A program made the position numbers and the translations under genes. From Planctomycetales bacterium (GTDB taxonomy: Bacteria; Planctomycetota; Planctomycetia; Pirellulales; Pirellulaceae): a DNA stretch of 64,000 nt. The notes under the pieces are model-generated. The model did not search any database, was not told the DNA's origin, and saw nothing but the letters and a program-made list of their open reading frames with translations. The stretch covers positions 27,287 to 91,286 of the forward strand of contig JAGQOY010000006.1 of NCBI GenBank assembly GCA_020427005.1, written 5' to 3'. Below are positions 53,570 to 62,371 of the stretch, in pieces (positions within the stretch are counted from its first letter, which is position 1; each line of letters starts with the position of its first letter).

Positions 53570-54450
53570 TGAACGCCACAGAAACATGGACGGTAGGCAA
53601 ATTACTAAGCTGGACTGCAGAGTTTCTAAAAAAACATGGAGCCTCGTCGCCGCGGTTGGATGCCGAAGTGTTGTTGGCTCATGTACGCGGTTGCCAACGC
53701 ATTGATCTATATACGGCTTTTAGCGACGAGCCAAATGACGATACCAAATCTGCCTTCCGCCAAATGGTTCGCCAGCGAGCGGAGGGGAAGCCGGTTGCCT
53801 ACTTGGTAGGCCATAAAGAATTCTACTCGATGAACTTTAGGGTTTCGCTCGACGTGCTTATCCCGCGACCGGAAACCGAGCACTTGGTCGTAGAGGCCCT
53901 CGATCGGGCCAAGCTATTGCGGCAATCTCGGGTGGGGCAAGCGCGGTTAGAGATCGCGGATGTGGGGACAGGATCGGGATGTGTGGCCATCGCCATTGCG
54001 AAACACTTGGACAACTGTAGGCTCACTGCCATAGATGTATCTCGACCAGCGCTTGAAATTGCAAAAGAAAACGCTCGAACTCACGATTTGTCAGCCGAAC
54101 AAATAGAGTTCGTAGAAAGTGATTTGTTTCATTCAGTTGCGGGACGGTTTGACATCATTGTGAGCAACCCGCCGTACGTGTCGGCATCCGAGTATGCGCA
54201 TCTCGATCGTTCCGTTCGAGAGTATGAGCCTGTGCAGGCACTCGTGGCAGGTGATGAGGGATACGAGGTGTTACGCGAGTTGTTGTTGCAGGCCAGTGCG
54301 CATCTGGCAGATGATGGGTATTTAATTTTTGAGTTTTCGCCCATGTTAGCTAAGCGATTACCAGAGTTCGTGGACGACGGCTGGCACGCTCCCCTTATCA
54401 GCAAGGACCTGGCAGGCCTGGCGCGTATTGTGACTCTTCAAAAGAAATAG
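53569..54450 (+). CDS. prmC: Protein-(glutamine-N5) methyltransferase of release factors
   Basis: A 293-residue SAM-dependent enzyme that methylates the GGQ glutamine of release factors. Motifs: SAM-binding 'IADVGTGSGCVAIAIA', and the substrate-binding 'NPPYVS' near residue 200. ATG 53569 overlaps the prfA stop by one base; the in-frame TTG one codon earlier is not needed. Direct adjacency to its substrate gene supports the assignment. Confidence 0.95.
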   Translation: MNATETWTVGKLLSWTAEFLKKHGASSPRLDAEVLLAHVRGCQRIDLYTAFSDEPNDDTKSAFRQMVRQRAEGKPVAYLVGHKEFYSMNFRVSLDVLIPRPETEHLVVEALDRAKLLRQSRVGQARLEIADVGTGSGCVAIAIAKHLDNCRLTAIDVSRPALEIAKENARTHDLSAEQIEFVESDLFHSVAGRFDIIVSNPPYVSASEYAHLDRSVREYEPVQALVAGDEGYEVLRELLLQASAHLADDGYLIFEFSPMLAKRLPEFVDDGWHAPLISKDLAGLARIVTLQKK

Positions 54451-54463
54451 AAAGTGGTTCGAC

Positions 54464-56077
54464 ATGATGCAAATGGAAAAACTTGTATCTCTGTGCAAAC
54501 GCCGTGGCTTCATGTTCCAGTCTAGTGAAATCTATGGTGGAACCAACGGGTTTTGGGACTATGGCCCGCTCGGCGTGGAACTTAAACGGAATATCAAAGA
54601 TGCCTGGTGGCGAGATATGGTCACCAGCCATGATGAACTGACGATTCGGGCGGGTGCTCCAAGCGAATACGAAATGACGGGACTGGATTGCACGATCATC
54701 ATGCATCCACAAGTTTGGAAAGTCAGTGGACACTACGATCTGTTTCATGATTATATGGTCGACTGCCGTCAGACTCGCAAGCGATATCGCCACGATCAGG
54801 TGCGCGGACGATGGGTCGAAGCCAAAGAGCAACGAGTCTTCGTAACCACGATGAGCGAAGCGGATGCCGAGGTCGAAGACACGCAAAGACGCGCTCTCAA
54901 GTTTTTCAACCTGCGCAGCAAGGATGCCGATTCGCTTAAGTGGGATGAGAGGTTTAGTTGTCTTACAGAGGTCAGTGATTTTGACATAGTTTTGGCTCCG
55001 GATGCTACCGAACTAGGAACTTTGACCGAGCCGCGCGAATTCAATTTGATGTTCAAGACATACGTCGGAGCTCTGTCAGGTGAGGAAGGGGCAGCGTTCC
55101 TGCGTCCGGAAACAGCCCAAGGTATCTTTGTCAATTTCAAGAATGTGCTCGATTCCACGCGTGTGAAAATCCCATTCGGAATTGCGCAGGTTGGCAAGAG
55201 TTTTCGTAACGAGATTACGCCTCGCAATTTTACGTTTCGCTCACGAGAATTCGAACAAATGGAGATTGAGTTCTTTTGCCATCCGGAATCGTCTCCAGGT
55301 TGGTATCGCTATTGGCGCGACCGCCGCATGAGTTGGTATCAGGAGTTGGGGCTTTCGGGTGAGCGATTGAGGCTGCGAGAGCATGATCCGGACGAATTGA
55401 GTCACTACTCGACAGGTACAGCCGATATTGAGTATGCGTTTCCGTTCTTGCCTGCTGGCGAGTACGGCGAATTAGAAGGAATCGCTCACCGAGGTGACTT
55501 TGATTTGCGAAGCCACATGGAAGGGAAACTGGATGAGAACTCCAATCCGTTGGTGGTGCAGCTAGCAGAAGATGGCAAACCCAAGTATCGCGGTAGTGGC
55601 AAGGATCTGACCTACCGAGATGAGGTAACTAACGAGCGATTTACTCCACACGTTATCGAACCTTCCGCAGGAGCCGATCGGGCTACCTTGGCCTTCTTAT
55701 GTGAGGCTTATTGCGAGGATGAAGCACCCGATGATAAGGGGGACTTGCAGTCTCGGGTCGTTATGCGATTTCATCCACGTTTGGCCCCAGTAAAAGCTGC
55801 AGTATTTCCGTTGGTAAAGAAGGATGGCATGCCGGAAATTGCCAAGGATATTTATCGAGCTTTGAAGCAAAAGTGCAGTGCGTTCTACGATGAGAAGGGA
55901 GCCGTTGGTCGCCGTTACCGGCGACAGGACGAAGCCGGAACTCCGTACTGCATTACTGTCGATGGCCAATCCGTCCAAGATCAAACCGTTACGATCCGTG
56001 ATCGAGACACGCTTGAGCAAGTGCGCGTCAAGGTTGATGATGTTGTTTCAGAGATCGAGAGCCGACTCAGGAACTAG
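54464..56077 (+). CDS. glyS: Glycine--tRNA ligase (single-chain, α2 type)
   Basis: A 537-residue class II aminoacyl-tRNA synthetase of the archaeal/eukaryotic-like dimeric form, not the α2β2 form. It has the N-terminal 'SLCKRRGFMFQSSEIYGGTN', motif 2 'GKSFRNEITPRNFTFRSREFEQ', the glycine pocket 'EFFCHPESS', motif 3 'GADRATLAFL' and an anticodon-binding C-terminus ('PRLAPVKAAVFPLVKKDG', 'YCITVDGQ'). It follows prmC by 13 bases and probably shares its transcript. Confidence 0.96.
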   Translation: MMQMEKLVSLCKRRGFMFQSSEIYGGTNGFWDYGPLGVELKRNIKDAWWRDMVTSHDELTIRAGAPSEYEMTGLDCTIIMHPQVWKVSGHYDLFHDYMVDCRQTRKRYRHDQVRGRWVEAKEQRVFVTTMSEADAEVEDTQRRALKFFNLRSKDADSLKWDERFSCLTEVSDFDIVLAPDATELGTLTEPREFNLMFKTYVGALSGEEGAAFLRPETAQGIFVNFKNVLDSTRVKIPFGIAQVGKSFRNEITPRNFTFRSREFEQMEIEFFCHPESSPGWYRYWRDRRMSWYQELGLSGERLRLREHDPDELSHYSTGTADIEYAFPFLPAGEYGELEGIAHRGDFDLRSHMEGKLDENSNPLVVQLAEDGKPKYRGSGKDLTYRDEVTNERFTPHVIEPSAGADRATLAFLCEAYCEDEAPDDKGDLQSRVVMRFHPRLAPVKAAVFPLVKKDGMPEIAKDIYRALKQKCSAFYDEKGAVGRRYRRQDEAGTPYCITVDGQSVQDQTVTIRDRDTLEQVRVKVDDVVSEIESRLRN

Positions 56078-56099
56078 GTAGAGCGAGTCGCACGGACGT

Positions 56100-57773
56100 T
56101 TAGCTTGTTGGGGAAGAGTTGCAAGTCAGCGGTTGGTCAGCCCTGCGTCCGACGATCAGCAGGATTAACAACATGACGATGACTCCAGCGGGCAATAGGA
56201 TGGTACTCGGCACGCCCAATCCGATAGGCAAGGTCCCACAAAAAATTGCTACAGCGGCGATGGTTAGCGCATAAGGAAGTTGTGTGCGCACGTGGGCAAT
56301 GTGGTCACATGAGCTGCCGCGAGAGGACAGTATCGTTGTGTCGGATATTGGTGAACAATGATCACCAAATATTGCTCCAGCCAATACGCTGCCAATAGTG
56401 GCTACTAATATATCATGATCTAACGGAGCCGCGATTCCAAGGCTCTTGCTTATCAGATTGTGTGCCAGCGGAATAACGATCGGCATCACAATTGCCATTG
56501 TTCCCCAACTCGTTCCTGTCGAGAAAGCGATGCCGGCCGCCAACACAAAAATTAAGGTAGGTAATAGGAATATTGGTACATCTGCCTCCACAACCTTGTT
56601 GGCCAAGTACTGACCTGTGCGCATGTGCTCATTGCCTGTAAGCGAGCTTAGTGACCAGGCCAACCAGAGGATGATCATGGCGGGCAAAACGTGTAGGAAG
56701 CCATCCAGCAATCCGCGTGCGATCTGGCCGTTGTCTAACACTCCGTTCCAAGTTATCAGAATCAAAATTACACCTAGTCCAGATAACGCACCGTATAACA
56801 GTGCAACGTAGCTACTACCTTGTCCAATAATCTCTCCGGCAGCTTGCAATCGAGAAGTGGGCAAAGGTGCGTCTCCGATTGCATCAAGTCCCGTTTTGAC
56901 CAATAGGGCTACAGTGACGAAAACCGTAACCAGAATCGGCAGCACAGCATAAAAGGCTCGCGGATGACTAACCATGTTCGAGACGTCGGAGCGAGGAATT
57001 TGAGTTGCTTTTTGGGCTTTGCGTTCGGCTGTTAGCATAGGTCCAAAGTCACGATTCAGTAGACCGCAAAGCAGAACAAAGGCTAAGGCGAACAGGACGT
57101 AAAAGCGAGATGGAATTGTCTGCAAGAAGATCCCAAAGGTGGCTGTGCCAATATCGAGACCGGCATCCAAAAAACCTGCCTGCATCGTCCCAATCTCAGT
57201 AGCAACCCATGTGCTAACTAATGCCAAACCAGACACGGGAGCGGCAGTTGTATCCACCAGAAACGCCAGTTTCTCACGACTAATTTTAAGTCGGTCTGTA
57301 ACTGGTCGCATGGTCGAGCCAAGCAACAATGTGTTGGCGTAATCATCGATGAAAATCAGCAATCCAAGAAACCAAGTAAGAATTTGACCTCCCCTGCGTG
57401 TACGAGCAAACGGTGAGGCCCAGCGAACGACTCCTAACATACCTCCGCTGGCATTGATGAGCGCAACTTGCACGCCTAAAAACGTAGTGAAGGCGAACAC
57501 ATGCAAGTGATCGGGATCCCAGAGCGATTCCCAAAGTTGATCTACCGCAAAATGTAGCCAAAAGGCTTCTACAGATTGCTTCAAATACCCAGTCCATGAG
57601 AAATGAGATCCATCAATCCGCATCACCGTGGATGGCGACGGAAGCAAGATGAGGACCGCGGTAGCGATTCCGATTAGTAGGGAGACGACAACGCGCCGAG
57701 TGACAATGGCCATCAGGATAGTTAACAGAGGTGGTACCAGGCACAGCCAGCCTACTGGAGACGGGTCAATCAC
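56100..57773 (-). CDS. NhaC-type Na+/H+ antiporter
   Basis: A 557-residue membrane protein with about 11-12 helices. Signature segments: 'LGLLIFIDDYANTLLLGSTM', 'VDTTAAPVSGLALVSTWVATE', 'AFSTGTSWGTMAIVMPI' and 'AGAIFGDHCSPISDTTILSS'. These match the NhaC / arginine-ornithine-like antiporter family. It exchanges Na+ (or an organic cation) for protons. It converges on the glycyl-tRNA synthetase gene with a 22-base gap. Confidence 0.9.
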   Translation of the reverse strand: MIDPSPVGWLCLVPPLLTILMAIVTRRVVVSLLIGIATAVLILLPSPSTVMRIDGSHFSWTGYLKQSVEAFWLHFAVDQLWESLWDPDHLHVFAFTTFLGVQVALINASGGMLGVVRWASPFARTRRGGQILTWFLGLLIFIDDYANTLLLGSTMRPVTDRLKISREKLAFLVDTTAAPVSGLALVSTWVATEIGTMQAGFLDAGLDIGTATFGIFLQTIPSRFYVLFALAFVLLCGLLNRDFGPMLTAERKAQKATQIPRSDVSNMVSHPRAFYAVLPILVTVFVTVALLVKTGLDAIGDAPLPTSRLQAAGEIIGQGSSYVALLYGALSGLGVILILITWNGVLDNGQIARGLLDGFLHVLPAMIILWLAWSLSSLTGNEHMRTGQYLANKVVEADVPIFLLPTLIFVLAAGIAFSTGTSWGTMAIVMPIVIPLAHNLISKSLGIAAPLDHDILVATIGSVLAGAIFGDHCSPISDTTILSSRGSSCDHIAHVRTQLPYALTIAAVAIFCGTLPIGLGVPSTILLPAGVIVMLLILLIVGRRADQPLTCNSSPTS

Positions 57774-57855
57774 TGTTTGGGTCTCTATGGAGAAAACTCG
57801 ATCGAAGATTCAACAACCAGGAACTATGGGGCAGCGGTTACGTTAGGAGTCCACG

Positions 57856-58875
57856 TTAGGAGTCCTTGTATGGTAATTGTATCGTGGCCAAGCAACCGCC
57901 GTCGGGATGGTTTTGCAGACTTATTTCGCCCTGATGAGCGTGCACGATCCGTTGTGCCTTGAAAAGTCCGATACCGAGTCCACGTCCAGCCTCGCGGGCG
58001 CTGTAATAAGGTTCAAAACAGTTTTGTAAGGCGTCTGGGGACAGTCCGAGCCCAGTGTCATGGATAGAGATTTGAGAGTAGGTAGGCATTTTCGCAAGCG
58101 TGATGATAATGGTGCCGTCAGAATGAATAGCTTCGATGGAGTTTCTGATGAGGCACCATATGGCTTCAGTAAGTGCGGTTCGATCGGCGAGCACTTGGGC
58201 TGTAGTTTCGATTTTGGTACGAAGTTCGATGCGACGCGGAAGGGCCCAGACGCGTGCCTTTTGGCAAGCATCACTTACTAGATCCGCTAGCTGAACCGGC
58301 AAGAAATGGAACTCCGGTGGCCGAGCTGCCAGCATGAAATCAGCTAGCATCTCGTGGCCGCGCTGTGCATTGTCGATAATGGACTGAAGCGATTGCTGTC
58401 GGACTGGATTGTCCTCAATTCTTTTCAGCGAAATTGCCTGATTAACAATAATTGCCAGAGGGTTATTGAGTTCATGGCTGAGCCCATAAGCTATATGGTA
58501 TAGGGAATGCAGGGAGTTTTCCCGGACTTGATCCGTGAACTGGTCTTCGAAACCTTGTAGTCTTAATCGCAAGTTGGCAGCTTGCCAAAGGCAGTTCTCA
58601 AGCATGCAACCAACATGACTGCGCCAGTTGGAAAAACGTACCAACGCGTTTGCTAGCGTGATTCCCTCATGTCCAAGCGTGATTCCATCGGAACTTGTTA
58701 CAGCTGACTCACTGGATCCCAGTTGGTACATGCATTCGCTGGCCCATTGGCAGAATCCTGGGTCTGCACGTAGGCCGCTTGGGACAAGGGGCAGATCAGA
58801 AGTTAGCAGGGCAGGATATGGACTTAGGACTAAATCCAACAATTGCTCGATAGAGGTTGGTTGAAATCGAAACAT
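57856..58875 (-). CDS. Sensor histidine kinase
   Basis: A 339-residue protein with a ~125-residue N-terminal region of no recognised family, then a HisKA-like domain with 'YGLSHELNNPLAIIVNQA' (phospho-acceptor His near 135) and an ATPase domain: N box 'LIRNSIEAIHSDG', G1 'IHDTGLGLSPDA', F box 'CFEPYYSARE', G2 'GRGLGIGLFKAQ'. No transmembrane helix, so it senses a cytoplasmic signal. A response regulator is 283 bases upstream on the same strand and is its most likely partner. Confidence 0.88.
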   Translation of the reverse strand: MFRFQPTSIEQLLDLVLSPYPALLTSDLPLVPSGLRADPGFCQWASECMYQLGSSESAVTSSDGITLGHEGITLANALVRFSNWRSHVGCMLENCLWQAANLRLRLQGFEDQFTDQVRENSLHSLYHIAYGLSHELNNPLAIIVNQAISLKRIEDNPVRQQSLQSIIDNAQRGHEMLADFMLAARPPEFHFLPVQLADLVSDACQKARVWALPRRIELRTKIETTAQVLADRTALTEAIWCLIRNSIEAIHSDGTIIITLAKMPTYSQISIHDTGLGLSPDALQNCFEPYYSAREAGRGLGIGLFKAQRIVHAHQGEISLQNHPDGGCLATIQLPYKDS

Positions 58876-59158
58876 GGCTGGCCAGAATACCCTTCGTTCC
58901 TCCGGTTCTCCTGAGGGAGAGAAGCAAATGCTTTGAAATCGCCTTGCCTACAAGAGTTTGAGGAATTGTGAAATCGCCAGGCCCATTACAGCTTGAAACG
59001 GCAACCATACCGGCCGGAATCGCCCGCCCTAGTGGACCTTTTGCGGGGCTGTACCCGATGCGTCACAAGAGCCAAGGCGACTGGATACAGTGGCGAAAGT
59101 GAAGACGGATCGCCACTGTAGATAGAATTTTATGACCGAAAGATTGTAGGCAAAATAG

Positions 59159-59749
59159 TCAGTGTACAACTGGTTTTTCGATATCGAGGATATCACAAAC
59201 TCGATCAATTAAGCGTTCTACCGCGAATGGTTTCTGAAGAAAATCGTCAGCCCCGGCTTCTCGCAGATCGGCTACTTTATCTTGTTCGATCATGCCTGAG
59301 ATGCAAATGATCTTGACCGAATCCAGTGTACTGTCGCTTCGAACTCTCTGGCAAACTTCCTTGCCGTTGATATCAGGCAACATGACATCCAAAACAACGA
59401 TGTCCGGGCGAAATTCCTTGACTTGCATGCCAGCATCGAAACCATTATTGGCAGTGCGAATTTCGAATCTCCCGTCACGTTCGAAGGCGTCGGCCATGAG
59501 GTCAACCAAGTCTTGTTCGTCATCGACGATCAGCAATTTCTTTTTGCCATTTTCAAGTGCATCCGTGGGGATGCCATTGTCCTTCATGAACGCGAACAAT
59601 TGATCGCGTGGAATGCGCCGGAATCGGCTTCCCGGGACTCGGAATCCTTTTAGTGTTCCGTTATCGAAACAGCGGATGATTGTCTGCTGGCTGACCTTGC
59701 AGATCTTAGCTGCTTCCCCAGTTGTAAAAACTGTCTTAGAACTCGACAT
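59159..59749 (-). CDS. HTH-REC response regulator (excisionase-like domain fused to receiver)
   Basis: A 196-residue regulator with reversed domain order: an excisionase/MerR-type DNA-binding domain first (about 7-56, 'FTTGEAAKICKVSQQTIIRCF', 'VPGSRFRRIPRDQLFAFM'), then a receiver domain (about 70-190) with acidic pair 'VDDEQ' (D76, D77), phosphorylated Asp 121 in 'IVVLDVMLPD', and Lys in 'LQKPF'. Phosphorylation would control binding at an unknown promoter. ATG 59749 has GGTGGGA just upstream; ATG 59761 is too close to its own site. Likely partner of the histidine kinase downstream. Confidence 0.9.
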   Translation of the reverse strand: MSSSKTVFTTGEAAKICKVSQQTIIRCFDNGTLKGFRVPGSRFRRIPRDQLFAFMKDNGIPTDALENGKKKLLIVDDEQDLVDLMADAFERDGRFEIRTANNGFDAGMQVKEFRPDIVVLDVMLPDINGKEVCQRVRSDSTLDSVKIICISGMIEQDKVADLREAGADDFLQKPFAVERLIDRVCDILDIEKPVVH

Positions 59750-59761
59750 GCTTCCCACCAT

Positions 59762-60155
59762 CCTTCCTGCTCGATGGCCTTGCTAGCTGTCTGGGAGGAG
59801 AGGCTCGTTGCCATCCTTAGCCCAGCGCCTAGTGAAAAATCACTTGGGCAGCTAGCCTTTGCGTTTGATGAAGTCATGAAAGGCCAAATGGCCATTCATT
59901 CTCTTCCTGTTATTTATCCTTCAGTATTTCGCGATCTCGCCAAGTTTACCAAGCTTGTCAAGATCGCCGGATTATAACGGATGCCCACAACGGGTCAAGA
60001 TCGATATTTACTTCGTAAGTTCTTTGTTTTCAATGGTTTGTGTGAATTGGCTTGGTTTGTCAACAAAAACTTGGAGTAAAACGATGTGGATTCCTTATCT
60101 TGCCTGGACGTCCCCAGGCCTACAAATTGAATACTTGGCTCGTCGAGTTGAGCAT
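59762..60155. other. Intergenic gap
   Basis: Nothing recognisable between the regulator gene and the end of mnmG. The short plus-strand frames lack motifs. Confidence 0.45.
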
Positions 60156-62015
60156 TCATTTGTTCCTTTGTCTGACACCATTTTCTAGGTAGGCCAAGAC
60201 CAGCGCCAAATCTGCTGGTGTGATACCGCTAATGCGGCTCGCTTGGTCCAAGCTGGTGGGCAGTATGCGCATGAGTTTCTGCCGGGCTTCGATTCTCAGG
60301 CCAGTGATGCGCAAATAGTCAAAGTTTGAAGGAATGCGTTTTTGAGCAAGTCTTTGTTGCCTTTCCACTTGCAACATTTGTCGATCCACATAGCCGGCAT
60401 ACTTGGTGTCCCACGTTACTTGATCAGCTACGTCCTGAGCGAATGACTGCAACTCTGGAATAGCACTCGCGACATCTTGCCATGCTACATCTGCGCGGCG
60501 CAAGAATTTCGTGCCGGTAGCGTCGCCGACTCGCGTAGATTCGAGAATCAACTTGGCTGCCTCAATGGCGCCCTCTTTGGCGATGAGTTTCTGGTATCTA
60601 TGGGCGTCAACCAAGCCAATTTCATGGCCCAATCGAGTAAGCCGTCTATCGGCGTTGTCCTGACGCAGTAGCAAGCGGTATTCGGCGCGACTTGTAAACA
60701 TGCGATAGGGTTCATCAACGCCGCGGGTGACAAGGTCATCCACGAGGACACCCATGTAGGCGGATTCGCGGTTCAGAACCCACGGGGACTTACCTTGGAG
60801 GTAAAGTGCCGCGTTCGCGCCGGCTAGCAATCCTTGAGCGGCCGCTTCTTCATAACCTGTCGTGCCATTTATTTGTCCGGCCAGGAATAGTCCGGAAACT
60901 AGCTTGGATTGCAATGAAGGCAAGAGTTGGTCTGGTGGCGAATAATCGTATTCAACTGCATAGCCATAGCGCATGATGCGAGCATGTTCGAGTCCCGGTA
61001 TGAGTTTTAGGATTTCATCTTGAACGTCTCTGGGCAAACTAGTTGAGATACCATTGACGTAAACCTCACTCGTCAAGCGTCCTTCGGGTTCGAGAAAAAG
61101 TTGATGCCGATCTTTGTCGGCAAAACGTACAATTTTGTCTTCAATAGAAGGACAGTAACGTGGCCCCGTGGACTGTATTTGACCGCTATACATGGGAGCT
61201 CGATGCAAGTTGGCTCGAATCACGTCGTGTACGGCCGCATTGGTATAGGTGATATAGCATGGGATCTGTGGCTGCGGCAGCTGATCCGTTAGGAAAGAAA
61301 ATGGCTGGGGGCAATCATCTCCGGGTTGCAGTTCGGTTGCCTGGAAATCGATGGATTTTGCATGCAGCCGCGGGGGCGTGCCTGTCTTAAATCGATCTAG
61401 CCGGAAACCCAGACGCACCAAGGCGCTGGAGATCCCGCTTGTCGTGCCCTCTCCGGCCCGACCACCTGGGGTCTTGGCTTCGCCGGTATGCATAATAGCC
61501 TGCAAAAATGTGCCTGTCGTAATGACTACTGCGCTGGCCATGTAACAGGCGCCGCCTCGGACTCGTACACCTTGAATGCGAGGTGTTTTTGTGTCCGACG
61601 GAGTTTCGACAATCAAATCCTCGACAGATTCTTGAATGAGCATCAGGTTGGGGTGAAACTCGACTAAGCGTTTTATCTCTGCTTGATAAGCACGTTTGTC
61701 CGCCTGAGCGCGAGGGCTGTGCATCGCGGGCCCCTTGCGGCGATTGAGCATGCGAAATTGAATTCCAGTTCGATCGATGGCTTGTCCCATCAAGCCGCCC
61801 AAGGCATCGATTTCGCGCACGATCTGACCTTTGGCAACTCCACCAATGGCTGGATTGCAGCTCATCTGGCCAACGGTATCTAGATTACCTGTCAATAGTA
61901 CTACCGAGGCTCCGATCCGCGCTGCCGCCGCTGCTGCCTCGGTTCCCGCGTGACCGGCACCCACCACAATGACATCGTAGCGGTAGGAAGGGCTAGCTTG
62001 AGTTGATGAGGTCAT
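60156..62015 (-). CDS. mnmG: tRNA U34 carboxymethylaminomethyl modification enzyme
   Basis: A 619-residue FAD enzyme that works with MnmE to modify U34 in tRNA anticodons. It has the FAD-binding '[20 protein letters not shown]', '[22 protein letters not shown]', '[28 protein letters not shown]', the conserved '[11 protein letters not shown]' and '[30 protein letters not shown]', plus the helical C-terminal domain. Full family length, intact. Confidence 0.97.
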   Translation of the reverse strand: MTSSTQASPSYRYDVIVVGAGHAGTEAAAAAARIGASVVLLTGNLDTVGQMSCNPAIGGVAKGQIVREIDALGGLMGQAIDRTGIQFRMLNRRKGPAMHSPRAQADKRAYQAEIKRLVEFHPNLMLIQESVEDLIVETPSDTKTPRIQGVRVRGGACYMASAVVITTGTFLQAIMHTGEAKTPGGRAGEGTTSGISSALVRLGFRLDRFKTGTPPRLHAKSIDFQATELQPGDDCPQPFSFLTDQLPQPQIPCYITYTNAAVHDVIRANLHRAPMYSGQIQSTGPRYCPSIEDKIVRFADKDRHQLFLEPEGRLTSEVYVNGISTSLPRDVQDEILKLIPGLEHARIMRYGYAVEYDYSPPDQLLPSLQSKLVSGLFLAGQINGTTGYEEAAAQGLLAGANAALYLQGKSPWVLNRESAYMGVLVDDLVTRGVDEPYRMFTSRAEYRLLLRQDNADRRLTRLGHEIGLVDAHRYQKLIAKEGAIEAAKLILESTRVGDATGTKFLRRADVAWQDVASAIPELQSFAQDVADQVTWDTKYAGYVDRQMLQVERQQRLAQKRIPSNFDYLRITGLRIEARQKLMRILPTSLDQASRISGITPADLALVLAYLENGVRQRNK

Positions 62016-62170
62016 GTTGAAGAGGCAATTGCTATCAATGAAATGAGACGAACTTTTTTTGCTCAGCGTGCGAAGCGGAATATTTTACTTATGCCGTTTG
62101 ATTGTTGCGACCGATTCAGAAGATGCTGGGAATTCTTTCGCCCAGTTCGCCTTAACCACCCATTAGTGGA

Positions 62171-62371
62171 CTAGGTGGGACGAGGCCGCAGCCGGACGGA
62201 TGAAAGCATCTGTTTGAGTGCATTTATTTGATCACCGGAAGAATCAAGTACAGCATATAGAACGATTGGGCCAAACGTTAGGGGGCCGCTTCCATTAGTC
62301 TGCAGCCCATAAAGCGGACAGGTCCATTGATGAGTGAGTTGTTTTGGCCGACAAAGTTTACGAGTAGGCAT
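62171..62371 (-). CDS. Possible small protein (doubtful)
   Basis: A 66-residue frame beginning 'MPTRKLCRPKQLTHQWTC' with a protein-like middle ('LTFGPIVLYAVLDSSGDQINA'). It starts directly back-to-back with the exported protein gene at 62372 and has no ribosome site. The composition is plausible but no family is recognised; this could be chance. Confidence 0.25.
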   Translation of the reverse strand: MPTRKLCRPKQLTHQWTCPLYGLQTNGSGPLTFGPIVLYAVLDSSGDQINALKQMLSSVRLRPRPT

